A stretch of 64,000 nucleotides of DNA from Alphaproteobacteria bacterium (GCA_016870115.1 VGCH01000011.1:40006-104005), one strand, 5' to 3'; counted from the stretch's first letter, positions 25,361 to 34,813 are shown. Numbers and translations are program-made. The notes: generated by a model not told the origin, from the sequence alone.

Positions 25361-26527
25361 TCAGTAGGAGCGCGGCAGTCCGAGCACATGCTCGGACACG
25401 AAGTTAAGGATCATGTTGGTCGAGATTGGCGCCACCATGTAGAGCCGCGCCTCGCGGAACTTGCGCTCGACATCGTACTCTTCGGCAAAGCCGAAGCCGC
25501 CATGGGTCTGCACGCACATGTCCGCCGACGCCCAGGCCGCCTCAGAGGCCAGCATCTTGGAGACGTTCGCCTCGGCGCCGCAGGGCAGGCCCGCCTCGTA
25601 GAGCGTGGCGGCCTTGCGCACCATCAGGTCGGCCGCCTCGGTCTGCGACCAGCAACGCGCGATCGGGAACTGCACGCCCTGGTTCTGGCCGATCGGCCGA
25701 CCGAACAGGTTGCGGCCCTTGGCGTATTCGGTCGCCTTCTCGATGAACCAGCGCGAGTCACCAATGCACTCCGATGCGATGAGGATGCGTTCGGCGTTCA
25801 TGCCGCTCAGGATGTAGCGGAAGCCCTGCCCTTCCTCGCCGATCAGGCTCTCGGCCGGGATCTCCATATTGTCGAAGAACACCTCGGTCGAATTGTGGTT
25901 CATCATGGTGCGGATCGGCCGGATCGTGAGGCCACGATCCTTGACCGCGCGCATATCGACCAGGAATACCGACAGGCCCTCGGTGCGCTTTTTCACCTGA
26001 TCGCGCGGCGTCGTGCGGGCGAGCAGCAACATCAGGTCGGAGTGCTCGGCGCGGCTGGTCCAGACCTTCTGGCCGTTCACGAGATAGGTGCTGTTGTTCT
26101 TCTTCACCGCCGTCGTGCGCAGTGCGAGCGTGTCGGTGCCGCTGGTGGGCTCGGTGACTCCGAAGGCCTGCAGCCGCAGATCGCCACTCGCGATCGCCGG
26201 CAGGTAATGGCGCTTCTGCTCCGCCGAACCGTGCCTCAGCACCGTACCCATCGTGTACATCTGGGCATGACAGGCAGCGCCGTTGCAGCCGGCACGCTGA
26301 ACCTCCTCCAGCACCGCCGCGGCCGCGGAGATGCCGAGACCGGCGCCGCCATACTCTTCCGGGATCAGTGTCGCCAGCCAACCCGCATCGGTCAGCGCCT
26401 TCACGAACTCGGTCGGATAGCCGCGAGCCCGGTCGAGCTCGCGCCAATAGGCGCCATCGAATTTGAGGCAGAGCTGGCGGACCGCGTCGCGGATCTCGGG
26501 ATGGGTGGGTGCGTAAGGATTTTCCAT
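25361..26527 (-). CDS. Acyl-CoA dehydrogenase
   Basis: A 388-residue acyl-CoA dehydrogenase. It shows GWLATLIPEEYGGAGLGISAAAAVLEEV near the N terminus, the FAD-binding FGVTEPTSGTD and VWTSRAEHSDLMLLLARTT, and the C-terminal pattern QTHGGFGFAEEYDVERKFREARLYMVAPIS, where arginine and aromatic positions hold FAD and CoA. FAD-dependent alpha,beta-oxidation of an acyl-CoA is the expected reaction; the chain preference is not visible. The ATG is at 26527, 11 bases after the glutamate-cyclase-like gene on the same strand. Confidence 0.9.
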   Translation of the reverse strand: MENPYAPTHPEIRDAVRQLCLKFDGAYWRELDRARGYPTEFVKALTDAGWLATLIPEEYGGAGLGISAAAAVLEEVQRAGCNGAACHAQMYTMGTVLRHGSAEQKRHYLPAIASGDLRLQAFGVTEPTSGTDTLALRTTAVKKNNSTYLVNGQKVWTSRAEHSDLMLLLARTTPRDQVKKRTEGLSVFLVDMRAVKDRGLTIRPIRTMMNHNSTEVFFDNMEIPAESLIGEEGQGFRYILSGMNAERILIASECIGDSRWFIEKATEYAKGRNLFGRPIGQNQGVQFPIARCWSQTEAADLMVRKAATLYEAGLPCGAEANVSKMLASEAAWASADMCVQTHGGFGFAEEYDVERKFREARLYMVAPISTNMILNFVSEHVLGLPRSY

Positions 26528-26538
26528 GGCGGCGGAAC

Positions 26539-27444
26539 CTAGAGCCCCGTCTCGCCGCCGGCAATGCGATAAAGCTGCCGGAGCAAGGCGGCGTGTTCGT
26601 CCGCCGGCAGGCCATCGACCGTGGGTTCCCGCCGGGCGGTCACGCCGTCGATGGCGCCGGCGTCGGTCACCAGCCGGCGCACGAGCCGGAACTCACGTTC
26701 CGGATCGAGGAACGACAGCAGCGCCGCGCGCCAGTCGGGCCGCAGGACGGCCATCGCCGCGATGAGGCCATAGGCGCCCCAGTTGGAAACACCGGCGACC
26801 ACCAGATGGTCGGCCGCGGTCACGCTCGCGATGTCGGTGCCGTTCGGCACGCAGCCGCCGATCAGGTCGGGCGCGAGCTTGCCCATGCCGATCTCGTTGC
26901 CGCCATCGCCCACCGCCAGCCGGACCCAGGGCGCGGCGGTGAAGAGATCGTCGAGCGCCAGGGTCCAGGACGAGACGTCAACCCCCCGCATGTTGCGCGG
27001 CTTGCCATCGCGGCTGCGCCCGCAGCGTTCGATGGAGAGTGCGTGGCTGATGCCCGCGCCGATCCAGGTGTCGATGGCGTCATCAAGGTCGACCACGACA
27101 TCGACGGCGACCCGCGCCTCGCCCACGGCGGCGACCGCGACCTTCACGATCTCCGCGCAGGGCCCGTCGACGGCGATGCGCGCCGGCACGCCGCACGCGG
27201 CCAACGCGCCGGCCAACAGCGCAGCCCCCGGCGGGCCATCGGTCTCCGGACCCGGTGTCTCGCCGCGCGGCACATAGAAACCGGTGATCATGCCGACCGA
27301 TGTCGCGTCCGCCAGCGCTCGCGCCGCCGCCGCGAGATCGCCGCGAGTTGCCGCGATCAGGGGCGCGGTGCCGCGGCCGACATCGCGGCAGACCAACGCC
27401 TCAATCGCGTCGAGGGCGTCGGACTCACTTCTCCTTGGCGACAT
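26539..27444 (-). CDS. D-glutamate-cyclase-like (DUF4392) protein
   Basis: A 301-residue protein matching the C-terminal domain of the D-glutamate cyclase family (DUF4392), which in mammals turns D-glutamate into 5-oxo-D-proline. Marks are TSVGMITGFYVPRGETPGPETDGPPGAALLAGAL, IDTWIGAGISHALSIERCGRSRDG, and the acidic active-site-like VRLAVGDGGNEIGMGKL. The start at 27444 (ATG) or 27450 (GTG) lies inside the end of the cyclase gene, so the two genes overlap by about 20 bases. Bacterial members are mostly untested; D-amino-acid metabolism is a suggestion only. Confidence 0.78.
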   Translation of the reverse strand: MSPRRSESDALDAIEALVCRDVGRGTAPLIAATRGDLAAAARALADATSVGMITGFYVPRGETPGPETDGPPGAALLAGALAACGVPARIAVDGPCAEIVKVAVAAVGEARVAVDVVVDLDDAIDTWIGAGISHALSIERCGRSRDGKPRNMRGVDVSSWTLALDDLFTAAPWVRLAVGDGGNEIGMGKLAPDLIGGCVPNGTDIASVTAADHLVVAGVSNWGAYGLIAAMAVLRPDWRAALLSFLDPEREFRLVRRLVTDAGAIDGVTARREPTVDGLPADEHAALLRQLYRIAGGETGL

Positions 27445-29674
27445 AGACACCGTTCCAGTCGGCGGGTGGATCGGCCATCAGCTCGTCCAGCCGCTCGCCC
27501 ATCATGGCGTAGTAGCCCTGTCGCCAGCCGGCCTCGGCCGCGACCGCTTCGCAGGCCGTGAGCGCAGCGCGCGCGTCGGCGAAGCGACCGGCACGGTAGG
27601 CGGCCAGAAAGGTCGCCTGACGTTCCAGCAACGCCACGACCGAGGACTCGGCGGCCCGGGCCGCATCACCCAACAGGCAGTGGATGCGCTCTGGCTCGGT
27701 CTTGCCCTTGACCGTGATGAGATCGAGTTCGATCGCCGCGAAGTCCGGCGCCTGCGTGCGCGTGCGATCGCCGATAATGATGCCGACGCCGTAGGTCTTG
27801 CACTGGCCTTCGACCCGCGACGCGAGGTTCACCGAGTCGCCGAGCGCCGAATAGGTGAAGCGCTGGGTCGAACCGAAATTGCCGACCGAGGCGAGCCCGG
27901 TGTTCAGGCCGACGCCGATGTTCACCGGCAGATGCGGCTTGCCCGCCGCCTCCGCCTCGGCCCGCCAGAGCTCGTTCAGACGCTCGAGATCCGCCTGCAT
28001 GGCGAGTACCGTCTCGCAGGCGCGCACGGCATGTCCCTCGACCGGAAGCGGCGCATTCCAGAACGCCATGATCGCATCGCCCATGTATTTGTCGATGGTG
28101 CCGCCACGCGCCATGATCAGATCGGTCATGGGCGTGAGAAACCGGTTCATGAACCGGGTAAGTCCCTGCGGATCGCACTGCTCGGAGATCGTGGTGAAGC
28201 CGCGCACGTCGGTGAACATGGTCGTGATCTCGCGCTGCTCGCCGCCCAGCTGCAGAAGCTTGGGATTGCGCGCGAGTTGCTCGACCAGATCGGGCGAGAG
28301 ATAGAGGCCAAACGCGCCGCGGATCTGGGCGCGCTCGCGTTCCGTGCGCATGAAGGTGAGCGCGGTCCCAGAGATGTAGATCGCTGCCAGAGTCGCGGGC
28401 GGATAGACCGGGTCGAACAGCAGCTGGTACTCGGAGAAGGCAATCCAAGGCACCAGCAGCGCCGTGCCGATCATGACGGATGCCACCACGACCATCCGAG
28501 CCGCAGACAGCCAGGGCAGCAGGACCACCAGCACGAGACCCAGCGCCGCCAGAAAGATGAGCTCCGCACCGTCGGCGAAGTCGGGACGGGCGAGAAAGCT
28601 CTGCGCCAGAATCTGCTCGGCAAGCTGGGCGTGGACTTCGACGCCGGGAACCGCGTCGTTCACCGGCGTATTCCGCAGGTCCTTCAGCCCGATCGCGCTG
28701 GTGCCCACGAAGACGACGTGACCTTCGAGCTTGCCGGGCGGCAGCTCCCCCTTGAGCACGCTGTATGCCGACACGAAGCGTTCCGGCACATGGCCGGTAT
28801 CGTGGATGGAAACGCGCCCGAGCGCGTCGGTGCGGACCTCGATATCGCCGGTGCGGATCGCGACGATGCCGGTGCTGGCGCCGAACGAGATCTCGCCGCT
28901 CGCGCCCGACGACTTCACGAGATAGGTGCCGGCGCCCTGAGCCACACGCAACGCCTCGATGGAGAGCGCCGGATAGAGGCCTTGCTGGTCCTTCACGCGA
29001 AACAGCATCGGCACGCGACGAATCACCACGCTATGCACATCGGTGTTCACGCTACCGCCGCCCTTGGCCGCAGCCTCCAGGATGTCGATGGACTTCACGG
29101 TGCCGGCCTGGATCGGCAGGAACTGGACCGGATCGTCGCCCGCGAAAGCTACGCCGTGATGCCGTCGTGGCGGGCGCTGCCCACCTTTGAGATCGAAGCC
29201 GAAACCCATGACAACGCGACTCTGCGCGATCGCATCGGCGAAGACCTGGTCGTTGTCCTGGATTGCCGCCGCCAGACGCTGCACCGTCTCGGGGTCGGTG
29301 TAGGCCACCAGATCGCGCACCATGCGGCTGATCGAGGAGCGGTCGGGCTCGGCGAAGATGGCGTCGAAGGCAATCGCGGCCACGCCCTGTTCGGCGAGCT
29401 TGTCGACCAGCCGCGCGATGATGGTGCGCGGCCAGGGCCACTGGCCGTACTCGGCCAGCGCCGCCTCGTCGATGTCGATGATGCGGACCGGGATCTCGGG
29501 ATTGAAGATTCGCGGTTTCAGGCGCTGGTAGCCGTCAAACGATTGGTCCCGCAGCCGCTCCAATTCCCCGGGATCGGCGGCGCGCACGAAGAGCGCGGCG
29601 ACCAGCACGAGAAACGCCACGAGTACCGGCGCCCGCGGCGCTCCGCTGCGCCCCAACAGCCAATCCCAGCTCAT
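27425..29674 (-). CDS. CHASE2-domain class III nucleotide cyclase
   Basis: A 749-residue membrane sensor. After an N-terminal helix (16-32), a large extracytoplasmic CHASE2 domain (about 40-365) with PVRIIDIDEAAL and GHVVFVGTSAIGLKDLRNTPVN is followed by three closely spaced helices (370-440) and a cytoplasmic class III cyclase domain (from about 482). The metal aspartates are Asp489 (FTDVRGF) and Asp533 (YMGDAIMAF), with Lys529 in the purine-specifying position and GDSVNLASR (612-620) completing the site. All expected catalytic residues are present, so it is probably an active adenylate cyclase responding to an unknown external signal. Confidence 0.92.
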   Translation of the reverse strand: MSWDWLLGRSGAPRAPVLVAFLVLVAALFVRAADPGELERLRDQSFDGYQRLKPRIFNPEIPVRIIDIDEAALAEYGQWPWPRTIIARLVDKLAEQGVAAIAFDAIFAEPDRSSISRMVRDLVAYTDPETVQRLAAAIQDNDQVFADAIAQSRVVMGFGFDLKGGQRPPRRHHGVAFAGDDPVQFLPIQAGTVKSIDILEAAAKGGGSVNTDVHSVVIRRVPMLFRVKDQQGLYPALSIEALRVAQGAGTYLVKSSGASGEISFGASTGIVAIRTGDIEVRTDALGRVSIHDTGHVPERFVSAYSVLKGELPPGKLEGHVVFVGTSAIGLKDLRNTPVNDAVPGVEVHAQLAEQILAQSFLARPDFADGAELIFLAALGLVLVVLLPWLSAARMVVVASVMIGTALLVPWIAFSEYQLLFDPVYPPATLAAIYISGTALTFMRTERERAQIRGAFGLYLSPDLVEQLARNPKLLQLGGEQREITTMFTDVRGFTTISEQCDPQGLTRFMNRFLTPMTDLIMARGGTIDKYMGDAIMAFWNAPLPVEGHAVRACETVLAMQADLERLNELWRAEAEAAGKPHLPVNIGVGLNTGLASVGNFGSTQRFTYSALGDSVNLASRVEGQCKTYGVGIIIGDRTRTQAPDFAAIELDLITVKGKTEPERIHCLLGDAARAAESSVVALLERQATFLAAYRAGRFADARAALTACEAVAAEAGWRQGYYAMMGERLDELMADPPADWNGVYVAKEK

Positions 29675-29738
29675 GCCCTCTTCATCGACCTCCCCGGAGG
29701 CACTTTACGAAAGCCGGTCGCGCAAGCCAAATAGGCCC

Positions 29739-30629
29739 GTGTCCAGTCCCACCGCGCAGCAGTCTCTTTCCGGCATCTACCTCAAGCTCTCGGCGCTGGT
29801 GCTGTTCGCCACCATGGACGGCATGGTGAAGTGGCTGGGGGAGTCCTACGGCGCTTTCCAGATGATGCTGTTCCGCAGTGTCGTTGCCATGGTGCCGCTG
29901 TGGTTCCTTATCCACCACGCCGGTGGCTTCGGTGTGGTGCGCAGCAAGGTGCCGTGGCTGCAGGCGGCGCGTGTCGGCATGGGCTTCGTGAGCCTGCTCG
30001 GCTTCTTCTATGTCTTTCCGCTGATGCCGATCGTCGAAGTGTACGCCATCTCCTACGCCGCGCCGCTGTTCATGGTGGCGCTCTCGGTGCCGCTGCTGGG
30101 TGAGGCGGTGGGGTGGCGGCGCTGGACCGCGGTGGCCGTGGGGTTCGTGGGCGTGATCGTGATGCTCGAACCCTGGAGCATCCAGGTGCACTGGCTGTCC
30201 CTGCTCGTGGTCGTAGCCACCTTCGGCTACGCGCTGTCGACCGTGATGGTACGGTTGATCAGCCGCCACGACCACGATGCGGCGAGCGTCTTCTGGTTCA
30301 CCGTGGTGGCGAGCGCGGTGTCTCTGGTGGGCGCGATCCCCAACTGGAAGTGGCCGCCGCTGGTGGACTGGGTTTGGCTCTGTTCGCTTGGATTGCTGGG
30401 CGGCGTCGCCCAAATCCTGATGGCGCGCGCGCTGCGTCTCGCGCAGGCATCGGTGCTGGCGCCCTTCGACTACGTCTCCATCATTTTCGCGATCTTCTAC
30501 GGATATGTCGTGTTCCGTGAGGACCCCTCACCTGCCGTCTGGTACGGCCTGCCCCTGGTGATAGGGTCCGGCCTCTACATTCTTCACCGCGAGCGCGTGC
30601 GGGCGCGCGCGGCCTTGAAATCGCCCTGA
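29739..30629 (+). CDS. EamA/RhaT-type drug/metabolite exporter
   Basis: A 296-residue DMT-superfamily transporter with ten predicted helices in two EamA repeats. Typical parts are ALVLFATMDGMVKWLGESYGAFQMMLFRSVVAM and VYAISYAAPLFMVALSVPLLGEAVGWRRWTAVAVGFVGVIVML, repeated as ASVLAPFDYVSIIFAIFYGYVVFREDP. It probably exports small metabolites. The GTG at 29739 is chosen; an ATG at 29673 would add 22 polar residues and overlap the divergent cyclase start. The ribosome site is weak, so the start is uncertain. Confidence 0.8.
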   Translation: MSSPTAQQSLSGIYLKLSALVLFATMDGMVKWLGESYGAFQMMLFRSVVAMVPLWFLIHHAGGFGVVRSKVPWLQAARVGMGFVSLLGFFYVFPLMPIVEVYAISYAAPLFMVALSVPLLGEAVGWRRWTAVAVGFVGVIVMLEPWSIQVHWLSLLVVVATFGYALSTVMVRLISRHDHDAASVFWFTVVASAVSLVGAIPNWKWPPLVDWVWLCSLGLLGGVAQILMARALRLAQASVLAPFDYVSIIFAIFYGYVVFREDPSPAVWYGLPLVIGSGLYILHRERVRARAALKSP

Positions 30630-30708
30630 CGCCGGCAGGGACAATACCCCTCCACCGGCATTGACGCCCCGCCCTTGCCACCACATCTTGGGGGACGAGG
30701 ATTTGATC

Positions 30709-31041
30709 ATGACCGAAGCCGCCTTCGCCGTTTCCGAAAGCGCCGCCAAGCGCATCCGCTTCCTGATGTCCAAGGAAGAGAAGGCCACCCACCTTCGCAT
30801 CGCGGTGCTGGGCGGCGGGTGCTCGGGCTTCCAGTATTCGTTCACCTTCGACGAGGTCCCGGGCAGCGACGATCTCGTGATCGAGCGCGATGGCGCCCGC
30901 GTGCTGGTCGACCAGACCTCGCTTGAGCTGCTGCGCGGCAGCGAGCTCGACTACGTGCAGGAAATGGTGGGCTCCGCCTTCCAGGTGAAGAACCCCAACG
31001 CCAGTTCGTCCTGCGGCTGCGGCAACTCCTTCAGCGTCTGA
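30709..31041 (+). CDS. erpA: A-type iron-sulfur carrier, ErpA-like
   Basis: A 110-residue HesB/IscA-family carrier that binds and hands on Fe-S clusters. The three invariant cysteines are Cys38 (LGGGCSGFQY), Cys102 and Cys104 (SSCGCGNSFSV). The N terminus AFAVSESAAKRIRFLMSKE and ASSSCGCGNSF ending fit the ErpA/IscA group. The ATG has a GACGAGG-like site upstream, and TTGACG at 30661 could be its -35 box. The window contains many Fe-S enzymes (CoxS, Rieske), but there is no isc or suf operon here, so it is a solitary copy. Confidence 0.88.
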   Translation: MTEAAFAVSESAAKRIRFLMSKEEKATHLRIAVLGGGCSGFQYSFTFDEVPGSDDLVIERDGARVLVDQTSLELLRGSELDYVQEMVGSAFQVKNPNASSSCGCGNSFSV

Positions 31042-31090
31042 CCGCTCGGCGGTTCGGACCGCCACGCCTCCGGCGTGCTAGCCTCAGCGG

Positions 31091-31876
31091 ATGAGGATCG
31101 CGAGCTGGAACGTCAACTCGGTGCGCAAGCGCGTGACGCATCTTTGCGCTTGGCTGGAGCGCACCAAACCCGACATCGCCGTCCTGCAGGAGTTGAAAGC
31201 GACCGACGAGCAGTTCCCCCGGCTCGAGGTCGAGGCGGCGGGATGGCGAGTCGAAACGGTTGGGCAAAAGGGCTTCAACGGTGTGGCCCTGCTCGCGCGG
31301 CAGCCGGTCGAGATCGTGCTACGGGCGCTGCCGGGCGATCCGGACGATGCCCAGGCGCGCTACATCGAGGGCCGGGTCGAAACTCCGCAAGGACCGCTGC
31401 ACGTCGGCGGGCTCTATCTGCCCAACGGCAACCCGATCGCGACCGAGAAATTCACCTACAAGCTTGCCTGGATGGAACGATTGCGCGCCCGCGCCGAGGC
31501 GCTGCTGGCCGACGAGACAGCCTTCGTGCTGGCCGGCGACTACAATGTCTGCCCGACCGCGGTGGATGTGTACGACCCCAAGGCCTTCGCCGGCGACGCG
31601 CTTTGCCAGCCCCAATCGCGGGCGGCGTTCCGACGGCTGGTCAATCTCGGGCTGACCGACGCGCTGCGGGCGGGGCAGCCAACGGGGCCGCTCTACACCT
31701 ACTGGGACTATCAGGCCGGCGCCTGGAGCAAGGACCAGGGACTGCGCATCGACCATCTGCTGCTCTCGCCCAAGGCGGCCGACCGGCTGAGCGGCGCGGG
31801 CGTCGACAAGTCGGAGCGCGGCAAGGCGGAGCCGTCCGACCACGTGCCGGTGTGGTGCGAACTCAACCTCGACTGA
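31091..31876 (+). CDS. xthA: Exodeoxyribonuclease III
   Basis: A 261-residue AP endonuclease/3'-exonuclease of the XthA family, for base-excision repair. The catalytic residues are in place: Asn7 (SWNVNS), Glu34 (LQELK), Asp150 and Asn152 (AGDYNV), and Asp250-His251 (SDHVPV). GLRIDHLLLSP is another signature. It follows erpA by 49 bases on the same strand and converges on the flavoprotein gene with a three-base gap. Confidence 0.93.
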   Translation: MRIASWNVNSVRKRVTHLCAWLERTKPDIAVLQELKATDEQFPRLEVEAAGWRVETVGQKGFNGVALLARQPVEIVLRALPGDPDDAQARYIEGRVETPQGPLHVGGLYLPNGNPIATEKFTYKLAWMERLRARAEALLADETAFVLAGDYNVCPTAVDVYDPKAFAGDALCQPQSRAAFRRLVNLGLTDALRAGQPTGPLYTYWDYQAGAWSKDQGLRIDHLLLSPKAADRLSGAGVDKSERGKAEPSDHVPVWCELNLD

Positions 31877-31879
31877 AAC

Positions 31880-33040
31880 TCAGATCATCGAGGGATCGGT
31901 CGGCAGGCCGAGCACCACACGGCCCGCGACCTCGTAGCTGGGCGGCGCCACCATCATGTGCTGTGTGATCACGTGGATATCGCGGAAGCGTCGCTGCAAG
32001 GCGCTTGAGCGATAGACGGCCGAGCCGCCGGCCAGCGTGTAGCAGCTGTCGATTGCGCGCACAGCCGCTGTCGTCGCGTGGGTGGATGCAAGACGCACCG
32101 CCGTCCGCCGATCGAGCGGGATCTCGCCGCCGCGCTCCGCCGACTCCCAGGCCTCGCCGATGGCCTCGACGAGGAACGCGCGCGCCGACCGTACCTCGGC
32201 CTCGGCGCGGGCGATATCCGACTGCGTGCCCTGCCGTTCGGCGAGAGTACGACGGGTGAGCGTGGGCACCTTGGCGCCGGCGAGTTCCACCAGATCGTCG
32301 ATCGCGCCACGCGCGATGCCGAGCGCCACCGCGCCGCAGCCGAGCGACAGCAATCCGAAGAACGGAAAGCGATAGAGCGGCGTGTCGACGCGCGGCTTCT
32401 GGCGGGTCAGCGAGATTGCGTGCGCGTCGGGCACCCACAGATCGCGCACTGTCATGTCGCAGGAGCCGGTGCCGGACAGGCCCGAGACGTACCAGTTGTC
32501 CGCGAACGCGATCTTGTCGCGCGGGAAGTAGACCGTCAGCACCTCGGGCACGCCGTCGCGGATCTGGCGCGGCTTGTCGCCGTCGAAGGCCACGCATCCG
32601 CCCTTCATCCAGCCAACATGGCTGTTGCCCGATGCCCACTGCCAGGTGCCGTTGACGCGCCAGCCCTCGCCCTCGCGCACCGCGCGCCCGCGCGGCGCGA
32701 AGATGCCGCCGGTGACGGCGCGCTTGTCGCCATGAATGAGCCGCGCCGCCTCGGGCGAGAGATAGGCCGCCGTACTGCCCGACGTGGCGCCGATCATCAC
32801 GTTCCAGCCGGTGGCGCCGTCGGCGCGCGCGGCCGCCTCGCAGGACTGGAACAAGGCCAAGGGATGGGCCTCCAGACCGCCGATCTCGCTCGGCACACAG
32901 AGCTTGAAGACGCCGGTGTCGATCAGGAGCGCCGACACGTCGGGGGGGAGCTGGCGCGTCGCCTCGATCTCTTCGCCGCGCCGCGCGATCCCCGGGAGGA
33001 TCGCGTCGAGCCGGTCCAGAACGGCGTGACGCGCGCTCAC
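31880..33040 (-). CDS. Acyl-CoA-dehydrogenase-fold flavoprotein, monooxygenase-like
   Basis: A 386-residue member of the acyl-CoA dehydrogenase superfamily, closest in pattern to the group-D flavin monooxygenases (HpaB/DszC-like) with an acyl-CoA_dh_2 C-terminal domain. It has PSEIGGLEAHPLALFQSCEAAARADGATGWNVMIG, GTWQWASGNSHVGWMKGG and YVSGLSGTGSCDMTVRDLWVP, and lacks the catalytic glutamate context of fatty-acid enzymes. It may oxygenate or desulfurise a substrate using reduced flavin. The GTG start at 33040 overlaps the upstream stop in GTGA. It is the last gene of the seven-gene run. Confidence 0.75.
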   Translation of the reverse strand: MSARHAVLDRLDAILPGIARRGEEIEATRQLPPDVSALLIDTGVFKLCVPSEIGGLEAHPLALFQSCEAAARADGATGWNVMIGATSGSTAAYLSPEAARLIHGDKRAVTGGIFAPRGRAVREGEGWRVNGTWQWASGNSHVGWMKGGCVAFDGDKPRQIRDGVPEVLTVYFPRDKIAFADNWYVSGLSGTGSCDMTVRDLWVPDAHAISLTRQKPRVDTPLYRFPFFGLLSLGCGAVALGIARGAIDDLVELAGAKVPTLTRRTLAERQGTQSDIARAEAEVRSARAFLVEAIGEAWESAERGGEIPLDRRTAVRLASTHATTAAVRAIDSCYTLAGGSAVYRSSALQRRFRDIHVITQHMMVAPPSYEVAGRVVLGLPTDPSMI

Positions 33041-34044
33041 GAGGCCACCTTGGCGAGCGCGCGGCCGAAAATCTCGCCGCGCAGCTGGGCACAGAACAGT
33101 GCGGGCAGGGCCGCCAGGCCGTCCACGATGTGTTCGCGGAACTTGAGGCGCCCGTCGGCGATCCAGCCCTCGATCTCCCGTTCGGCTTCGCCGAAGCGCT
33201 CGGCGTAGTCGAACACAACCATTCCTTCCATGCGGAGCCTTTTGCCGATGAATTCATGCACCCGACGGGTGCCGGACCGCTCGCCGTCGGGCCGATTGTA
33301 GTCGGCGATCTGGCCACTCACCACGATCCGCCCGCGTTGGCCCAACGCGCGGATCGCGGCGTCGAGCACCGGGCCGCCGACGTTGTCGAAATAGACCTGT
33401 GCGCCGCCCTCGCCCGCCGCTGCGATCAAGGCGTCGGCGAGGTCGGGAGCGCTCCGATCGATCACCGCCGCGAAGCCGGCCTCCTCCAGGAGCCAGCGCT
33501 TGCGCTCCGCGCCACTCGCGATGCCGATGGCGCGCCCGCCCATCAGCCGCGCGATCTGGCCCGCCGTCGCGCCCACGGGTCCCGCAGCCGAGGAGACGAT
33601 CAGCGTCTCACCGGGCTTGAAGCCCGCGACATCGCGCAGGCCGAAATACGCCGTAAGTCCGGGCAGATTGAGAATGCCTGCCCACGCCGACAACGAAGGT
33701 GTCCGGGCCGGAATCCTTCGCAAGCCGCGACCGGAACTCAGCGCGCGCTCGGCCCAACCGAAAGCGCCGGTCACCAGATCGCCTTGCCGCCACTCTGGAT
33801 GGTTCGACACCAGAACGCGGCCGACCGCCGGCCCCTCCATCGTCTCGCCCAGACGCATGCCGCGCGCGTAAGAAGCGTCGCCGCCCATCCGGTTGCGGCT
33901 GCCGGGATTGGCGGTTGCGAACAGGACCTCGACGAGCAGCTGGCCCTCGCGCGGCGCCGGCAGCTCGCGGGTCTCCAGCCGGAAATCCTCCGGCACCGGC
34001 GCGCCCTGGGGCCGCCGCGCCAGCACGACATGGGCGCTTGTCAT
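33037..34044 (-). CDS. NADP-dependent MDR oxidoreductase (YncB/CurA type)
   Basis: A 335-residue medium-chain reductase of the leukotriene-B4-dehydrogenase/CurA type. Marks: the N terminus NRxxLARRPQG-like (VVLARRPQGAPVPEDFRLE), ISGxx-free NLPGLTAYFGLRDVAGFKPGETLIVSSAAGPVGATAGQIARLMG nucleotide site (about 135-178), YFDNVGGPVLDAAIRAL and RMEGMVVFDYAERF. No zinc ligands. These enzymes reduce activated double bonds of enones. It starts one base after the SDR stop and its stop overlaps the next start. Confidence 0.87.
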   Translation of the reverse strand: MTSAHVVLARRPQGAPVPEDFRLETRELPAPREGQLLVEVLFATANPGSRNRMGGDASYARGMRLGETMEGPAVGRVLVSNHPEWRQGDLVTGAFGWAERALSSGRGLRRIPARTPSLSAWAGILNLPGLTAYFGLRDVAGFKPGETLIVSSAAGPVGATAGQIARLMGGRAIGIASGAERKRWLLEEAGFAAVIDRSAPDLADALIAAAGEGGAQVYFDNVGGPVLDAAIRALGQRGRIVVSGQIADYNRPDGERSGTRRVHEFIGKRLRMEGMVVFDYAERFGEAEREIEGWIADGRLKFREHIVDGLAALPALFCAQLRGEIFGRALAKVAS

Positions 34045-34045
34045 G

Positions 34046-34813
34046 TCATTCGGCTCCGCTGCCGATCACGCCACCGTCGGCGATGATGGTCTGGCCGCTC
34101 ACAAAGGCGCCGGCCTTCGAGGCGAGGAATACCGCCACGCCGCCGATATCGTCGGGCTCGCCGATGCGCTTGAGATTGGCGCGCTGTTCCTGCGAGGCGC
34201 GGATCTGCGGGTTCTCCCACAGGGCGCGGGCGAAGTCGGTCTTGATGAGACCGGGCGCGATCGCGTTCACGCGGATGTTGTGCTTGCCCCACTCCATGGC
34301 GAGCGACTTCACAAGCGAGATGTCCGCCGCCTTGGACATGTTGTAGGCCGCGATGTGGGCCGAGCCGACGAGCGCCCCGATCGAGGACACGATGATCACC
34401 GCACCGTCGCGACGCTCGGCCATCTCGGGCGCCACCAGATTCACCAGCCACAGGTTCGACATCACGTTGTTCTGCATGATCTTGCCGAACACATCGTCCT
34501 TGAGGCCGGAGAGCGGTCCGAAATAGGGATTGGTCGCGGCGTTGCAGACCAGGATGTCGATCCGGCCGAAGGCGCGCCGGGCCTCGGCGACCAGGTTTTC
34601 GAGCTGGGCACGGTCGGAGATGCTGGCCGCGACCGCGATCGCCTCGCCGCCGCGAGACTTGATGCCGGCCACGACCTCCTCGCAGGCCGGCAGCTTGCGG
34701 CTCGACACCACGACCTTGGCGCCGTGCGCGGCGAGCTGTTCGCAGATCGATCGGCCAATGCCGCGACTGCCGCCGGTCACCACCGCGACCTTGCCCTTGA
34801 GATCGAACATCAT
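34046..34813 (-). CDS. Short-chain dehydrogenase/reductase
   Basis: A 255-residue classical SDR. TGGSRGIG (13-20), NAAT (91-94), Ser143/144, Tyr157 and Lys161 (YNMSK) are present, as is the C-terminal GQTIIADGG. The SSRK segment after strand two suggests NADP(H). Two adjacent ATGs exist (34813 and 34810); 34813 is used because it overlaps the RlmD-like stop in ATGA and has GGGGGG upstream. Its frame stays open far upstream through the methyltransferase gene, but that extension is a shadow. Confidence 0.88.
   Translation of the reverse strand: MMFDLKGKVAVVTGGSRGIGRSICEQLAAHGAKVVVSSRKLPACEEVVAGIKSRGGEAIAVAASISDRAQLENLVAEARRAFGRIDILVCNAATNPYFGPLSGLKDDVFGKIMQNNVMSNLWLVNLVAPEMAERRDGAVIIVSSIGALVGSAHIAAYNMSKAADISLVKSLAMEWGKHNIRVNAIAPGLIKTDFARALWENPQIRASQEQRANLKRIGEPDDIGGVAVFLASKAGAFVSGQTIIADGGVIGSGAE

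Noticed and set aside
27284..29734. Very long plus-strand open frame (816 codons) opposite the CHASE2 cyclase
   Set aside because: It is rich in Arg, His, Asp and Gly without any domain, while the opposite strand has a complete cyclase with all catalytic residues. It is an antisense shadow of GC-rich coding DNA.
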